From: Saprospiraceae bacterium
GTDB lineage: Bacteria > Bacteroidota > Bacteroidia > Chitinophagales > Saprospiraceae
Length of the DNA: 41,392 bases
Assembly: GCA_022841345.1 (NCBI GenBank)
Contig: JALHRR010000044.1
Location: 1-41,392 of the forward strand
Reading direction: 5' to 3'
In this document: positions 16,838 through 24,821 of the stretch, piece by piece
Layout of the letters: each line of letters starts with the position of its first letter
Numbering within the stretch: position 1 is the stretch's first letter
Program-made: the position numbers and the translations under genes
The notes under the pieces: generated by a model
Database searches by the model: none
The model's input: the letters and a program-made list of their open reading frames with translations, nothing else
What the model was told of the DNA's origin: nothing

Positions 16838-17899
16838 TTAAAAGTAAGTATTTACTGCAAACTCAAATTGGTCAATAAAAATCTCTTTAAAGACTGATAC
16901 ATTGTTCTGCTCGTAAAATATAAGCATCGCTTTTTTATATTTTATCGAATCTACAGTCCTGAATGAAAGAGGACAATATCCATAATTCATGAGAATGGCA
17001 TTACTTACAATTCTGGCTGTTCTTTTATTGCCATCTACAAACGGTTGGATATAAGATATTAATAGCAAAAGTAGTATTGCTTTTTCAAACACATTTTCTT
17101 TATTATTCACCAAATTGCACATTTCAGAGAGTGCTTCAGAAATTTGGAATTCATTATCCAGAGGTCGATAATTTGTTCCTGATATACCTACTCTAGTTCT
17201 TCTTAAATTTTTTTCCACTCCAAGTTCTTTGATTAATAAACTATGGATATCTTCAATTTTGGCTACTGATAATGGTATTAAGTAATCAGGTTTTTCAATT
17301 ATAAAATCGATAGCATCTTTATGGTTGAGAAGCATTATCGCTTCTTCTTTTGTTTTTCCTGAAGCTGTCTCTTTCTCCTTTAATAGTCTCTCAGTTTCAA
17401 GTAAAGAATAGGTGTTCCCTTCAATTTGTGATGATTTCCAGCTTAAATCAATTGCCAGTCTCTCTAATTCTTTGTTGTATTCCAGTTTGGAAAGTTTGGA
17501 GACATTTGATTTGAATTTTTCATGAAATACATTCAGTTGCTCCAGTTCAATCCTGGAGAATAATTTTACTTCTTTGAGAGTTTGATGTATTAAGTTCAAA
17601 TTGAATGAATCTATTATTTTTCTCTCGTCAATCTCTGCCTGAAAATATTTTTCTATTTCAATCGGGAATAACACTTTGTACGAAGGCGAAATTATATATT
17701 TGGTTGATTTTCCCTGTCCTGTTTTGCTTATGAGATTTTCATCTTCGAGTCTGGACAATGTTCTTTTGATTGTGGCATAACTTACGGGCATAGAAATACC
17801 ATCGAAAATTTCTTTTGATGAACTTTCGGGGTTCACTTTTAAGAATTCAATTGTCTTTACAGCAAGTTTATCTAACACAATTATGATTTTGTAGCTCAC
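16838..17899 (-). CDS. Fic-domain protein with N-terminal winged-helix domain; Gln in place of catalytic His
   Basis: A 353-residue protein from a GTG start at 17899; no in-frame ATG lies upstream before a TGA. Residues ~10-70 look like a winged helix (MPVSYATIKRTLSRLEDENLI). The N-terminal inhibitory-helix motif SSQIEGN is present (Ser156, Glu160), as in class II Fic proteins. The Fic core reads IQPFVDGNKRTAR (284-296). The canonical H-P-F-x-(D/E)-G-N-x-R-x-x-R motif is intact except that the first His is Gln285 (codon CAA). That His is the general base for AMP transfer in studied Fic enzymes, so canonical AMPylation may be impaired, or this may be a subfamily with another role. Inverted half-sites overlap and precede the start, suggesting autoregulation. 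Confidence 0.87.
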   Translation of the reverse strand: MSYKIIIVLDKLAVKTIEFLKVNPESSSKEIFDGISMPVSYATIKRTLSRLEDENLISKTGQGKSTKYIISPSYKVLFPIEIEKYFQAEIDERKIIDSFNLNLIHQTLKEVKLFSRIELEQLNVFHEKFKSNVSKLSKLEYNKELERLAIDLSWKSSQIEGNTYSLLETERLLKEKETASGKTKEEAIMLLNHKDAIDFIIEKPDYLIPLSVAKIEDIHSLLIKELGVEKNLRRTRVGISGTNYRPLDNEFQISEALSEMCNLVNNKENVFEKAILLLLLISYIQPFVDGNKRTARIVSNAILMNYGYCPLSFRTVDSIKYKKAMLIFYEQNNVSVFKEIFIDQFEFAVNTYF

Positions 17900-17967
17900 A
17901 AATATATCATTTCAAGCTCAAAATGTGCTGAAATTGAGCTCTAAATTAAATAGTGATGAGCTACAAA
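17888..17967. promoter_or_regulatory. Symmetric four-half-site operator over the Fic gene start
   Basis: Four copies of AGCTCA or its complement lie at 17893, 17915, 17935 and 17957. The first two point one way and the last two the other, with spacings of 22, 20 and 22 bp, about two helical turns each. The outer arms extend to a perfect 11-bp inverted repeat, TTTGTAGCTCA / TGAGCTACAAA, and the inner arms to AGCTCAA / TTGAGCT. The outer left arm covers the GTG start. The adjacent winged-helix Fic protein is the obvious candidate ligand. Confidence 0.55.
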
Positions 17968-18048
17968 TGGAGATTTAGATATTTTTGAAGGGTTTCTTGT
18001 GGATTTACAGTTAGTTTGATTCGCAGAACAAAGGATATTCAAAACCTA

Positions 18049-18489
18049 TTATTCCTCCCTGCAACCACACTCGTGATGCTCATTCACATACTTTATCGAA
18101 TCCATGCATAGTTTTTCCAGTGTCACAAGGTTGATGTCAGCCAGTTTTTTTACATAAATACAGGACTTGCCCATTTTAAACTTGCCAAGCTCATCCAGCA
18201 ATTGTTTGCTTTCCTCAGTTGGGGAAAAAACATACAATGAGAACTCTGCCTTCCTGGGTGAGAATCCTAGCAAGGGCATATCACCTTCATGTCCACTTGC
18301 ATATTTATAATGGTAGTTTCCAAATCCTATGATGGTGGGTCCCCACATTTTGGGTTCGAAGCCGGACCACATAGACATCAGCTCAATGAGCTGAAAGCTA
18401 TCTGCTTTCTTTTGTTCATTTTCAACATATGAGTTGATAAACTCCTTTACATCTACTTCTGTTTCAGTTGTTTTGTTTTTTGTTGCCAT
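18049..18489 (-). CDS. DUF1801 (YdhG-like) domain protein
   Basis: A 146-residue soluble protein. Hallmarks of the DUF1801 fold are the opening TEVDVKEFINSYVENEQKKAD, the MWGPTIIGFGNYHYKY segment (the conserved W-x-x-x-I-x-G-F-G-x-Y core), LGFSPRKAEFSLY and the C-terminal GKSCIYVKKLADIN. The function of the family is unknown. The C-terminus carries a short Cys/His-rich tail (HHECGC). It is transcribed alone. A second, divergent DUF1801 gene lies at 26.1 kb. Confidence 0.85.
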   Translation of the reverse strand: MATKNKTTETEVDVKEFINSYVENEQKKADSFQLIELMSMWSGFEPKMWGPTIIGFGNYHYKYASGHEGDMPLLGFSPRKAEFSLYVFSPTEESKQLLDELGKFKMGKSCIYVKKLADINLVTLEKLCMDSIKYVNEHHECGCREE

Positions 18490-18623
18490 AGAAATTAGTT
18501 ATGATGGATTTTATAAACAGGACTCCATGTTTTAACGGGAATGAAGTTTGTTATCAATAGTTTAGTTCAATGTTCCAGATAAAAATTTTCCAAAATTATC
18601 TTCTTTGATAAATATTAAATGAT

Positions 18624-20780
18624 TTATTGGAGGACTATTTTTTTAGATATAATGTAATTAAAGTTGCTGTCCTTAATTCTTAATATATACATTCCTTTAG
18701 GCAGGTGATATATGCTTATTTTATTTATTTGTGATTCACTTAACATAGTTTTTCCTGTCAGATCAATAATTTCTATTTTTGAGAATAAGTGGCTTTCATC
18801 ATTGCCTAGTCTAATGTAAATAATATCAGAAGATGGATTGGGAAAAACCCGAATATTTGCATCCAGTTCATTGTCTTTCGAACCAACTATAATAATACTT
18901 GATATATCAGACATCGGTGATATACATTCATTGATGGTAACCTGAACTGTATAGAATCCGCTTTCAGTCACTTCAAGAAATTGAAGGGTATCTCCCGAAA
19001 GTATTATTCCATTTTTGAACCATTGATTTCCAATTTGGGATGATGAGGCCAGGACATTCCCATTTTTGAAAATTGTAGGTTTAGATGGAGATGGAATGAC
19101 GTAAATTAATTTTGATTGAGAAGGTAGACTCATACACCCCGGATGGTTACCGACACGTACAGAGTAGGCGCCACCCTGGGATACACCAATTTCCTGAGTT
19201 GTTTGATTATTAGACCACAAGTATATATTGTATCCCGGTGGTGCTGATAATACTGCAAACTGACCCTGACAAAAATAATCATTACCCCCATTCGTAATTA
19301 CAGGCTGGTCAGGAATGGTATCTGAAAGAAAATCAACTTGAATAACATTGGAAGAATAACCAACACATCCAAATTGCGAAATTATTGAAACTGAATATGA
19401 TCCACTTTCAATGACATCAATCGAAGGGGAAGTTTCTCCTGTCGACCATAGATAAGAATGATTGGGGGAGGGTAAAATAGTTGCCGATAGACTTAAGCTT
19501 CCACCTTCGCAAATATAAACATTTGGATTTGAAGAAATCCAGGGAGAACCGGGTTGAGTATTAAAGCCTACCTCAACTGTATTTGAAGGCATGCTCAGAC
19601 AACCCGATGAATCAGCTACTGAAAAGCTAAATTCTCCCTCAGTTGAAACTGTTATACTTTGTGATGTACTCCCATTAGACCAGTAATAATTGTCATACCC
19701 ATCCGGTGCTGTTATAGTAACCGTATCTCCAAAACAACCTCCGGCTATGGTTGGGTGTAGCACCAGTGTATCTGTGACCAATGAATTACATTTATGAATC
19801 AGTATAATAGCATTATCTGAGTTAAAAGCAAGCTTTTTGGCTGATCCCCAATGAATTAGGTTTGAATTCTCTGCTTTCATAAATGGAAAATTAGTGCTAT
19901 CCAATTTATTAAAAGTTTGTTTGTCAAATGTGCTTAATTCCATGATGTTATAGTGTTCTCCCGCGGTTAAAGTAAATACTACATTAGAATCACGTGCGGG
20001 CTCTATTGCATAAGAATTATGAAAGGGAATATTATATCTGCCAAGAATCCCTGGAATATTACCGCTAACATCAATTTTAAATCCATTACTGGAATAAATA
20101 AAATTATCCTGACTCTTTATGGTGACATTTCCTCTTATAATTTCCCTGTAGAAAGAACCCTGGTATACACCATTTGAATCAATTATATTCTCAATCAGGT
20201 GATGTCCTGAAGATTCATTTTCATAACCGAATAATTTACCATTGGATTCGATAAAAGTGATCGAATTACTTGCTCTGGATGATTGTGATATTTCAGGTCT
20301 TTTGATCCCATCATCATAAATTGCCAATCCTGCATGACGTCCGATGGATAACTTTTTTCTCGCAACCACTATTGAATTTGGAAAACCAGGCAGTACTTCT
20401 ATATCTTCAACATACAAAGGTACCATAGAATCTTCCTCAAGCAATGAGAATCTTAAGACTACCTCATTTAATGGGATACTAAATTTTGCAACTTCAGGTG
20501 CGCCATCAAAACCTATGTACAAAAAATTGTTATCATCACTTAAAGCCAATTTATTTGGCTCACTTCCAACAAAAAAGCATTCCTCTACGGTTCCAAAATA
20601 GGGATTTAAGATGCACAAGCTGTTCCCATTGCTTCCACCACTTGGTGTAGTAAAGTAAATTCGATCTTCAGATGGTACAAAAATGATATCATTGCTTTTT
20701 ACAGGGATTATTTTTGAAATTTGCGCTTCGAGATAATTGGCAAGAAAAAAGAACTGTACCAAGAAAAATATGCCTTTCAT
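18624..20780 (-). CDS. Secreted protein with four Ig/PKD-like repeats and T9SS type A sorting domain
   Basis: About 718 residues from the ATG at 20780. This start places a clean signal peptide first (MKGIFFLVQFFFLANYLEAQ); an in-frame ATG 63 bp upstream would add a non-signal extension. Residues ~25-340 look like a beta-propeller-style region of YVTN/lipoprotein type (for example NKLALSDDNNFLYIGFDG). Four related Ig-like units follow, three with a YxW/YLWS(N/T) core and a GxxSxxV strand. The C-terminus (RVFPNPSSDIIYIRL ... LPKGMYILRI) is a T9SS type A sorting domain. It is likely a cell-surface or released protein, perhaps an adhesin-like factor; its ligand is not evident. Confidence 0.85.
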   Translation of the reverse strand: MKGIFFLVQFFFLANYLEAQISKIIPVKSNDIIFVPSEDRIYFTTPSGGSNGNSLCILNPYFGTVEECFFVGSEPNKLALSDDNNFLYIGFDGAPEVAKFSIPLNEVVLRFSLLEEDSMVPLYVEDIEVLPGFPNSIVVARKKLSIGRHAGLAIYDDGIKRPEISQSSRASNSITFIESNGKLFGYENESSGHHLIENIIDSNGVYQGSFYREIIRGNVTIKSQDNFIYSSNGFKIDVSGNIPGILGRYNIPFHNSYAIEPARDSNVVFTLTAGEHYNIMELSTFDKQTFNKLDSTNFPFMKAENSNLIHWGSAKKLAFNSDNAIILIHKCNSLVTDTLVLHPTIAGGCFGDTVTITAPDGYDNYYWSNGSTSQSITVSTEGEFSFSVADSSGCLSMPSNTVEVGFNTQPGSPWISSNPNVYICEGGSLSLSATILPSPNHSYLWSTGETSPSIDVIESGSYSVSIISQFGCVGYSSNVIQVDFLSDTIPDQPVITNGGNDYFCQGQFAVLSAPPGYNIYLWSNNQTTQEIGVSQGGAYSVRVGNHPGCMSLPSQSKLIYVIPSPSKPTIFKNGNVLASSSQIGNQWFKNGIILSGDTLQFLEVTESGFYTVQVTINECISPMSDISSIIIVGSKDNELDANIRVFPNPSSDIIYIRLGNDESHLFSKIEIIDLTGKTMLSESQINKISIYHLPKGMYILRIKDSNFNYIISKKIVLQ

Positions 20781-20943
20781 AAATAAAAATTTATAATGAA
20801 GAGTAAAAGGCAAAAACTCAGCAAATGAAGCAGAAGCAAACAATACAAATATCTATGGTCTTGATTTTGAAGTGTGATCAAAACTCAAATCCCTTTTAAA
20901 GAATTCAAATATAAATAAAATTTAGATCTTTTATTCGCATTAT

Positions 20944-21843
20944 TTATTCAGTGATTATTTCTATTCCTTTCAAATTTGCCTTTCCATTCTTTAAGAACTC
21001 ATAAGTAATTCTATCAGCCTTACAATCAATGAATACTATCTGTTTTAAAGTCTTGCATTTAAAGAAAGTATTTTTCAGGGTCGCATTTTTGAAAGTAACT
21101 TTTGAAAAAGAACAGTATTCAAAAGAGCAGTCATTTATCTCTCCTCCGAGAACAACATTTGAAATTTCGGAAGAATGGAAGGAAACAGAAGTCCAGGTAG
21201 CCCCTTCGACTTTGTTTGCAACAAATGAGGAGGATTTGATACTTAATCCGGAAAATTCAGCATCCTCAAAGTTGCAATTTTTGATATGGCTCGATGAAAA
21301 TACAGCATCTTTCAAAGAGCAGTTTTTGAATATACTATGGACAATATGAGAAGCCTGAATATTACTGTTGTTGAGATTTGAATTAGAAAAGTTGCAGGTA
21401 TCAACATGATTTGTTTTTAAAACAAGTCCTGACATTTCTGAACCTACAAACTTGCAATTCTTTATGTTCGATGTTCCGAATTTCTCCTGAAGGTTTTTGA
21501 GCCCTGAGAAATCAGCGTTCACCCAGCTTCCCTGAGACATATCCCAGCATTGCTTTTGCTTTACAGTTTGAAGTTTATCAGACTTTCCAGAAATTGAAGG
21601 TTCAGACGTCACCGATTCAGTGCTTGTGGAAGGGAAATTGTCTGAAAAATAGTTGAGATCCACGCCAAGAATTTCTGCCAATCGATTTAATGTGGATATA
21701 TCAGGCATTGATTCACCGCGTTCCCATTTACCAACTGCCTGAGAACTAATGGATATGTGCTCAGAGAGTTCAGCTTGTGAAAGATTCATTCTCTTTCTTG
21801 CAGCGGCAATTTTATTGCCAATTGATTTTGATTGAAGCATCAT
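20944..21843 (-). CDS. XRE-type HTH regulator fused to a pentapeptide-repeat domain
   Basis: A 299-residue protein. Residues ~8-65 form a Cro/C1-type helix-turn-helix (IGNKIAAARKRMNLSQAELS, then SSQAVGKWERGESMPDISTLNRLAEIL). A ~35-residue polar linker follows. Residues ~105-285 are pentapeptide-like A/C-(N/D/S)-(L/F)-x-x repeats (SNIKNCKFVGSEMSGLVL, NCNFEDAEFSGL), expected to fold as a right-handed quadrilateral beta-helix. Some pentapeptide proteins mimic DNA (the MfpA/Qnr group); here the repeat may instead act as a dimerisation or sensing module. Upstream are a -7-like box and three 21-bp-spaced direct repeats, consistent with regulation at this promoter. Confidence 0.88.
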   Translation of the reverse strand: MMLQSKSIGNKIAAARKRMNLSQAELSEHISISSQAVGKWERGESMPDISTLNRLAEILGVDLNYFSDNFPSTSTESVTSEPSISGKSDKLQTVKQKQCWDMSQGSWVNADFSGLKNLQEKFGTSNIKNCKFVGSEMSGLVLKTNHVDTCNFSNSNLNNSNIQASHIVHSIFKNCSLKDAVFSSSHIKNCNFEDAEFSGLSIKSSSFVANKVEGATWTSVSFHSSEISNVVLGGEINDCSFEYCSFSKVTFKNATLKNTFFKCKTLKQIVFIDCKADRITYEFLKNGKANLKGIEIITE

Positions 21844-21866
21844 GATTTATTTGTTTTTTGATGCTG

Positions 21867-21874
21867 CAAAGTTA
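21867..21874 (-). promoter_or_regulatory. Putative -7 promoter box of the HTH-pentapeptide gene
   Basis: On the minus strand the sequence reads TAACTTTG, fitting TAnnTTTG, about 24 bp before the ATG. No -33 element of good quality was seen. Confidence 0.4.
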
Positions 21875-21909
21875 TTTTGAGCCTTATTCATACTGTAAAA
21901 ATTTCCGCT

Positions 21910-21965
21910 ACTAATGGTTGTAATGATACTACTTATGGTTGTATTTGGGCAATCAATAGTTGTTT
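21910..21965. promoter_or_regulatory. Three direct repeats with exact 21-bp period (candidate regulator sites)
   Basis: ACTAATGGTTGTAA (21910), ACTTATGGTTGTAT (21931) and ATCAATAGTTGTTT (21952) align without gaps and share a core AT(G/A)GTTGT. The exact 21-bp period places all three on one face of the helix. They lie 36-100 bp upstream of the -7-like box of the HTH-pentapeptide gene. The spacing resembles sites bound by LytTR or other tandemly binding regulators. Confidence 0.5.
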
Positions 21966-22007
21966 GTAGTGTAAATGATTAAATAGTCCATAATTGAGAG
22001 GTTTATA

Positions 22008-22631
22008 TTACTCAACTATTCTATCTAAATCCACTCCAGTCAGATTCTGGATATTTCTAGTGATTCTCTCCACATCCCAATCCCACCATTTGAGTTCAAG
22101 AAGTCTGGAAATTGTATCCTCTGAAAATCTTTTTTTGATTTCCATAGCAGGATTTCCTCCAACAATGGAGTAGGGGACAACATCTTTTACAATTGTAGAA
22201 TTGGCAGCAATAATGGCTCCATCTCCGATTGTTACTCCAGCCATAATAGTTGCATTGTATCCAATCCAAACATCGTTTCCTACTATAATATCACCTTTAT
22301 GTGGGTATGACTTTCCAGCCATAGCGGATTCCCAGCCATTACCAAAAATCGTGAATGGGTAAGAAGTTAATGAGTTCGTCAAATGATTAGCCCCATTCAT
22401 GATAAATTTAACGTCCGAAGCAATCATACAGAATTTTCCAATGATCAGTTTGTCACCAATAAAGTCAAAATGATACTTCACATTTTTTTCGAAATTATCT
22501 ACATTTTCGAAGTCATCATAATAGGTGTAATCACCAACTATGATATTTGGATTCTTAATAATGTTTTTTAAAAAGCAAAGTCTGGAATAATGCTTTAGAG
22601 GGTAAATGCTGTCTTTGTCTGGTCCATTCAT
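22008..22631 (-). CDS. Vat-like xenobiotic (streptogramin A-type) O-acetyltransferase
   Basis: A 207-residue hexapeptide-repeat acetyltransferase, close in length to known Vat enzymes. It follows the Vat pattern throughout: a GDYTYYDDFE segment, DKLIIGKFCMIA, the active-site NGANH (His83, corresponding to the catalytic His of VatD), PFTIFGNGWE, GNDVWIGYNATIMAGV, the hexapeptide turns, VGGNPAMEIKKRF and LELKWWDW. Such enzymes acetylate streptogramin A or chloramphenicol with acetyl-CoA. A chromosomal relative in a non-pathogen may act on another small molecule, so the drug-resistance phenotype is inference. It is a separate single-gene unit. Confidence 0.88.
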   Translation of the reverse strand: MNGPDKDSIYPLKHYSRLCFLKNIIKNPNIIVGDYTYYDDFENVDNFEKNVKYHFDFIGDKLIIGKFCMIASDVKFIMNGANHLTNSLTSYPFTIFGNGWESAMAGKSYPHKGDIIVGNDVWIGYNATIMAGVTIGDGAIIAANSTIVKDVVPYSIVGGNPAMEIKKRFSEDTISRLLELKWWDWDVERITRNIQNLTGVDLDRIVE

Positions 22632-22716
22632 CTGTATGGGTTTTTGTCTGGGCTGGAGATTTCTTGAAATGTTTGTCCGAAGTATCTTTAAATCAATTAT
22701 TCTTTTTCTTTTTATT

Positions 22717-23079
22717 TTATGAATCTTCCATTATAAAAATGGCATTTTGATTCAGGTCGTAAAAACCAAATTCGTTGGTATTCCATGTGGTATTAGTTAA
22801 GAATTTATCTGAAGCTATAGTTCCTCTTTTTACGAACTCATCAAATAATGGCTGAATATTTTTAACATAAATCCGGACGACAGATCCTCCCAGCAGTGGG
22901 TCATCTTCTGTATCAGCGTGCCATTGTAAATGCAGACAAAGGTTTTCCCTATACAAAACCGCATACATTTTATCTACAAATAAAACTTCAAACCCCATTT
23001 TTTGCTGGTACCAGCTAACGTCTCTTTCAATATTTAAGCTGGGAAGAACCGGTATGGTATTTAGGAATTCGGTTTTCAT
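22717..23079 (-). CDS. VOC-family protein, bleomycin-resistance-like
   Basis: A 120-residue single-module glyoxalase/bleomycin-resistance fold protein. The pattern is TIPVLPSLNIERDVSWYQQK, LGG...VRIYVKNIQPLFDEF and the C-terminal NEFGFYDLNQNAIFIME. The LHLQWH segment with DPLL is typical of the drug-binding, non-enzymatic branch, which sequesters the ligand as a dimer. The natural ligand is unknown. It lies just upstream of the Vat-like gene on the same strand (85-bp gap). Confidence 0.82.
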   Translation of the reverse strand: MKTEFLNTIPVLPSLNIERDVSWYQQKMGFEVLFVDKMYAVLYRENLCLHLQWHADTEDDPLLGGSVVRIYVKNIQPLFDEFVKRGTIASDKFLTNTTWNTNEFGFYDLNQNAIFIMEDS

Positions 23080-23363
23080 TGGCTCAAATCACTTTAAATT
23101 GTCCTGATCAATGATAATTGTTTAAAAAAGTTACGAGGTGCAAAATAAAATTTTTCTCATTGAGTATTCGCACTTGAAAATTTCTATATTGGCATTCAAG
23201 GTCGCTGATATTCCACACCCCAAGATACTTTTTTTTGTAAGAACTTTAGTAGTAGTTAATTACATGCTTAACCAGATGTAAAGCCTTGCCGGATGAATAA
23301 CAGCTTTAACCAGGCAGCTTGTATGATTAAGTTATAGCAGGTAATAAAATCAAGAAATTTGAT

Positions 23364-23855
23364 TTATATACCTGTTTTTTTTCTGATCATTTTATTTAAA
23401 AAGACACTATTTGGAATGCTTATTTGTTCGTTTTCCTGTGTCTTTAGAATCACGAAAAATAAACCGATATCACTAATTCTCCCTTCGACATCGTAATCCT
23501 TGTCCAGTATGGCAATAGTATCATCTAATTTTACTGTATGATTGAAAAATATAATTATGCCTGAGGTAATGTTTGAAAGTATGGACCATTGAGCAAACAA
23601 TGCTATCCCTAAGACAGTTAAGACTGAGCCAATGAAAACCGCCAATTCCGATTGATCCACTCCAAATATTGAAAGTAAAATAATGGTGAAAACTGACAAT
23701 AAAGTTAGGTTAACTGCCTTTTTCGCTATTTTACTCCTTGTTTTTGTTGCTAGTTTTTTCTCTACAATTCTATTAATATTACGATTAATTATAATATTAA
23801 GCACAAAGTACAGCAAGATCGCCACTAAGGCCTCTATAATTTGTATATGAGTCAT
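23364..23855 (-). CDS. Minimal MscS-family mechanosensitive channel
   Basis: A 163-residue protein, much shorter than E. coli MscS (286 residues). It has three hydrophobic segments (about 8-24, 47-65 and 70-90), then the pore-helix region (GIALFAQWSILSNITSGI) and most of the MscS beta domain (VKLDDTIAILDKDYDVEGRI ... ISIPNSVFLNKMI). It stops where the larger C-terminal vestibule would begin. Family knowledge implies a homo-heptameric inner-membrane channel relieving osmotic stress. The short form is known among MscS relatives; no frameshift is visible. Confidence 0.82.
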   Translation of the reverse strand: MTHIQIIEALVAILLYFVLNIIINRNINRIVEKKLATKTRSKIAKKAVNLTLLSVFTIILLSIFGVDQSELAVFIGSVLTVLGIALFAQWSILSNITSGIIIFFNHTVKLDDTIAILDKDYDVEGRISDIGLFFVILKTQENEQISIPNSVFLNKMIRKKTGI

Positions 23856-23960
23856 TTATTCTTTGTTTAAATTTTGACCTGTTGCCAGGATTTATCGTCT
23901 TGTTTTGAAGTAATTCAATGTCAGGCAAAAGTACCTTTAAGATTACTATTACATATTAGG

Positions 23961-24329
23961 CTACTGTTTAAAATCATAGAAGTCATTTTTAAGTCGTTCA
24001 TTTACTTCTTTTATAAAATCTGGTTTTTCACTCACCCAATCAGGCCAAAAATTCAAGTTATAAAACCACCAGATTTCTGCAATGTCCTCTTTTTCAATGG
24101 CCAATTTTTCAATGCACCATTGTAGGTACTCACGACTGATATATTGTTTGTCATCAATGATCTTACCATTAATAAGATATCTGTGATGTTGACAATATGC
24201 AAAAATTAATTTGCAAGCTTCATTCTCTATTAATTCTGCATCTTTAAAGTCACCAATCGTAACTTCGTCAATGGCTTTATGCATTTTCGCTAAAGTGCTA
24301 ATCTCCTTTTTTATTTTTGCAATATCCAT
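23961..24329 (-). CDS. Hypothetical soluble protein
   Basis: A 122-residue, mostly helical, charged protein with a Trp-rich stretch (EIWWFYNLNFWPDW). I do not recognise a family. It begins at an ATG with AT-rich upstream sequence. It sits between the MscS-like and VOC genes on the same strand, each separated by short gaps, which supports it being real. No signal peptide or membrane helix is present. Confidence 0.6.
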   Translation of the reverse strand: MDIAKIKKEISTLAKMHKAIDEVTIGDFKDAELIENEACKLIFAYCQHHRYLINGKIIDDKQYISREYLQWCIEKLAIEKEDIAEIWWFYNLNFWPDWVSEKPDFIKEVNERLKNDFYDFKQ

Positions 24330-24354
24330 TTCAAAATCAATTTTTTAAATCAGA

Positions 24355-24768
24355 CTAAACCGAGAACACTTCATCTTGGCGGGAAAAGGCCTTAAACTCA
24401 ATTGGATTGCCGCTAAAGTCAAACACAAACATGGTTAATTGTTCTCCAGCCTGACCTTCATATCTTTTATATGGCTTGACTATGAATTCAATATTTTCGA
24501 ACTCAAGCTTCTCTTGTATCTTCTTGAATTGGTCGATTTCCAACAGGCAACCAAAATGGGGTATAGGAACACTGATACCATCCACTTTTCCGCAATAATC
24601 CAATTCGGGAATACGATCGCTCAGATGGGCTGAAAGCTGATTTCCAAAAAAATTGAAATCAATCCAGGTTTCAGTTGACCTGCCTTCTTCGCAACCCAAT
24701 ATTTCGATATAAAACTTTCGCGTTGTTTTTATATCCCTGACTTTAAAAGCGTAGTGAAAAGCATTCAT
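24355..24768 (-). CDS. VOC-family metal-dependent protein (glyoxalase/dioxygenase-like)
   Basis: A 137-residue vicinal-oxygen-chelate protein. Three plausible metal ligands are placed as in the family: His5 (FHYAFKV), His71 (PHFGCLLE) and Glu124 (NPIEFKAF). Other hallmarks are the RKFYIEILGC helix and the FDFSGNPIEF strand. It probably binds a divalent metal and acts on a small organic substrate. A second, non-metal VOC gene lies 1.3 kb away. Confidence 0.82.
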   Translation of the reverse strand: MNAFHYAFKVRDIKTTRKFYIEILGCEEGRSTETWIDFNFFGNQLSAHLSDRIPELDYCGKVDGISVPIPHFGCLLEIDQFKKIQEKLEFENIEFIVKPYKRYEGQAGEQLTMFVFDFSGNPIEFKAFSRQDEVFSV

Positions 24769-24821
24769 TGATTTAAATTATTGTAAGGGTGAGATTCAGG
24801 AGTGACAGTCGGTACTTCAGA

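Noticed and set aside
17899-17906. TATATTTG -7-like box at the Fic start
   Set aside because: It abuts the GTG, so transcription from it would begin inside the gene; it is probably coincidental or belongs to a shorter product.
20781-20843. 21-residue extension of the 18.6-kb T9SS protein
   Set aside because: The ATG at 20780 directly begins a clean signal peptide; the extension would bury it.
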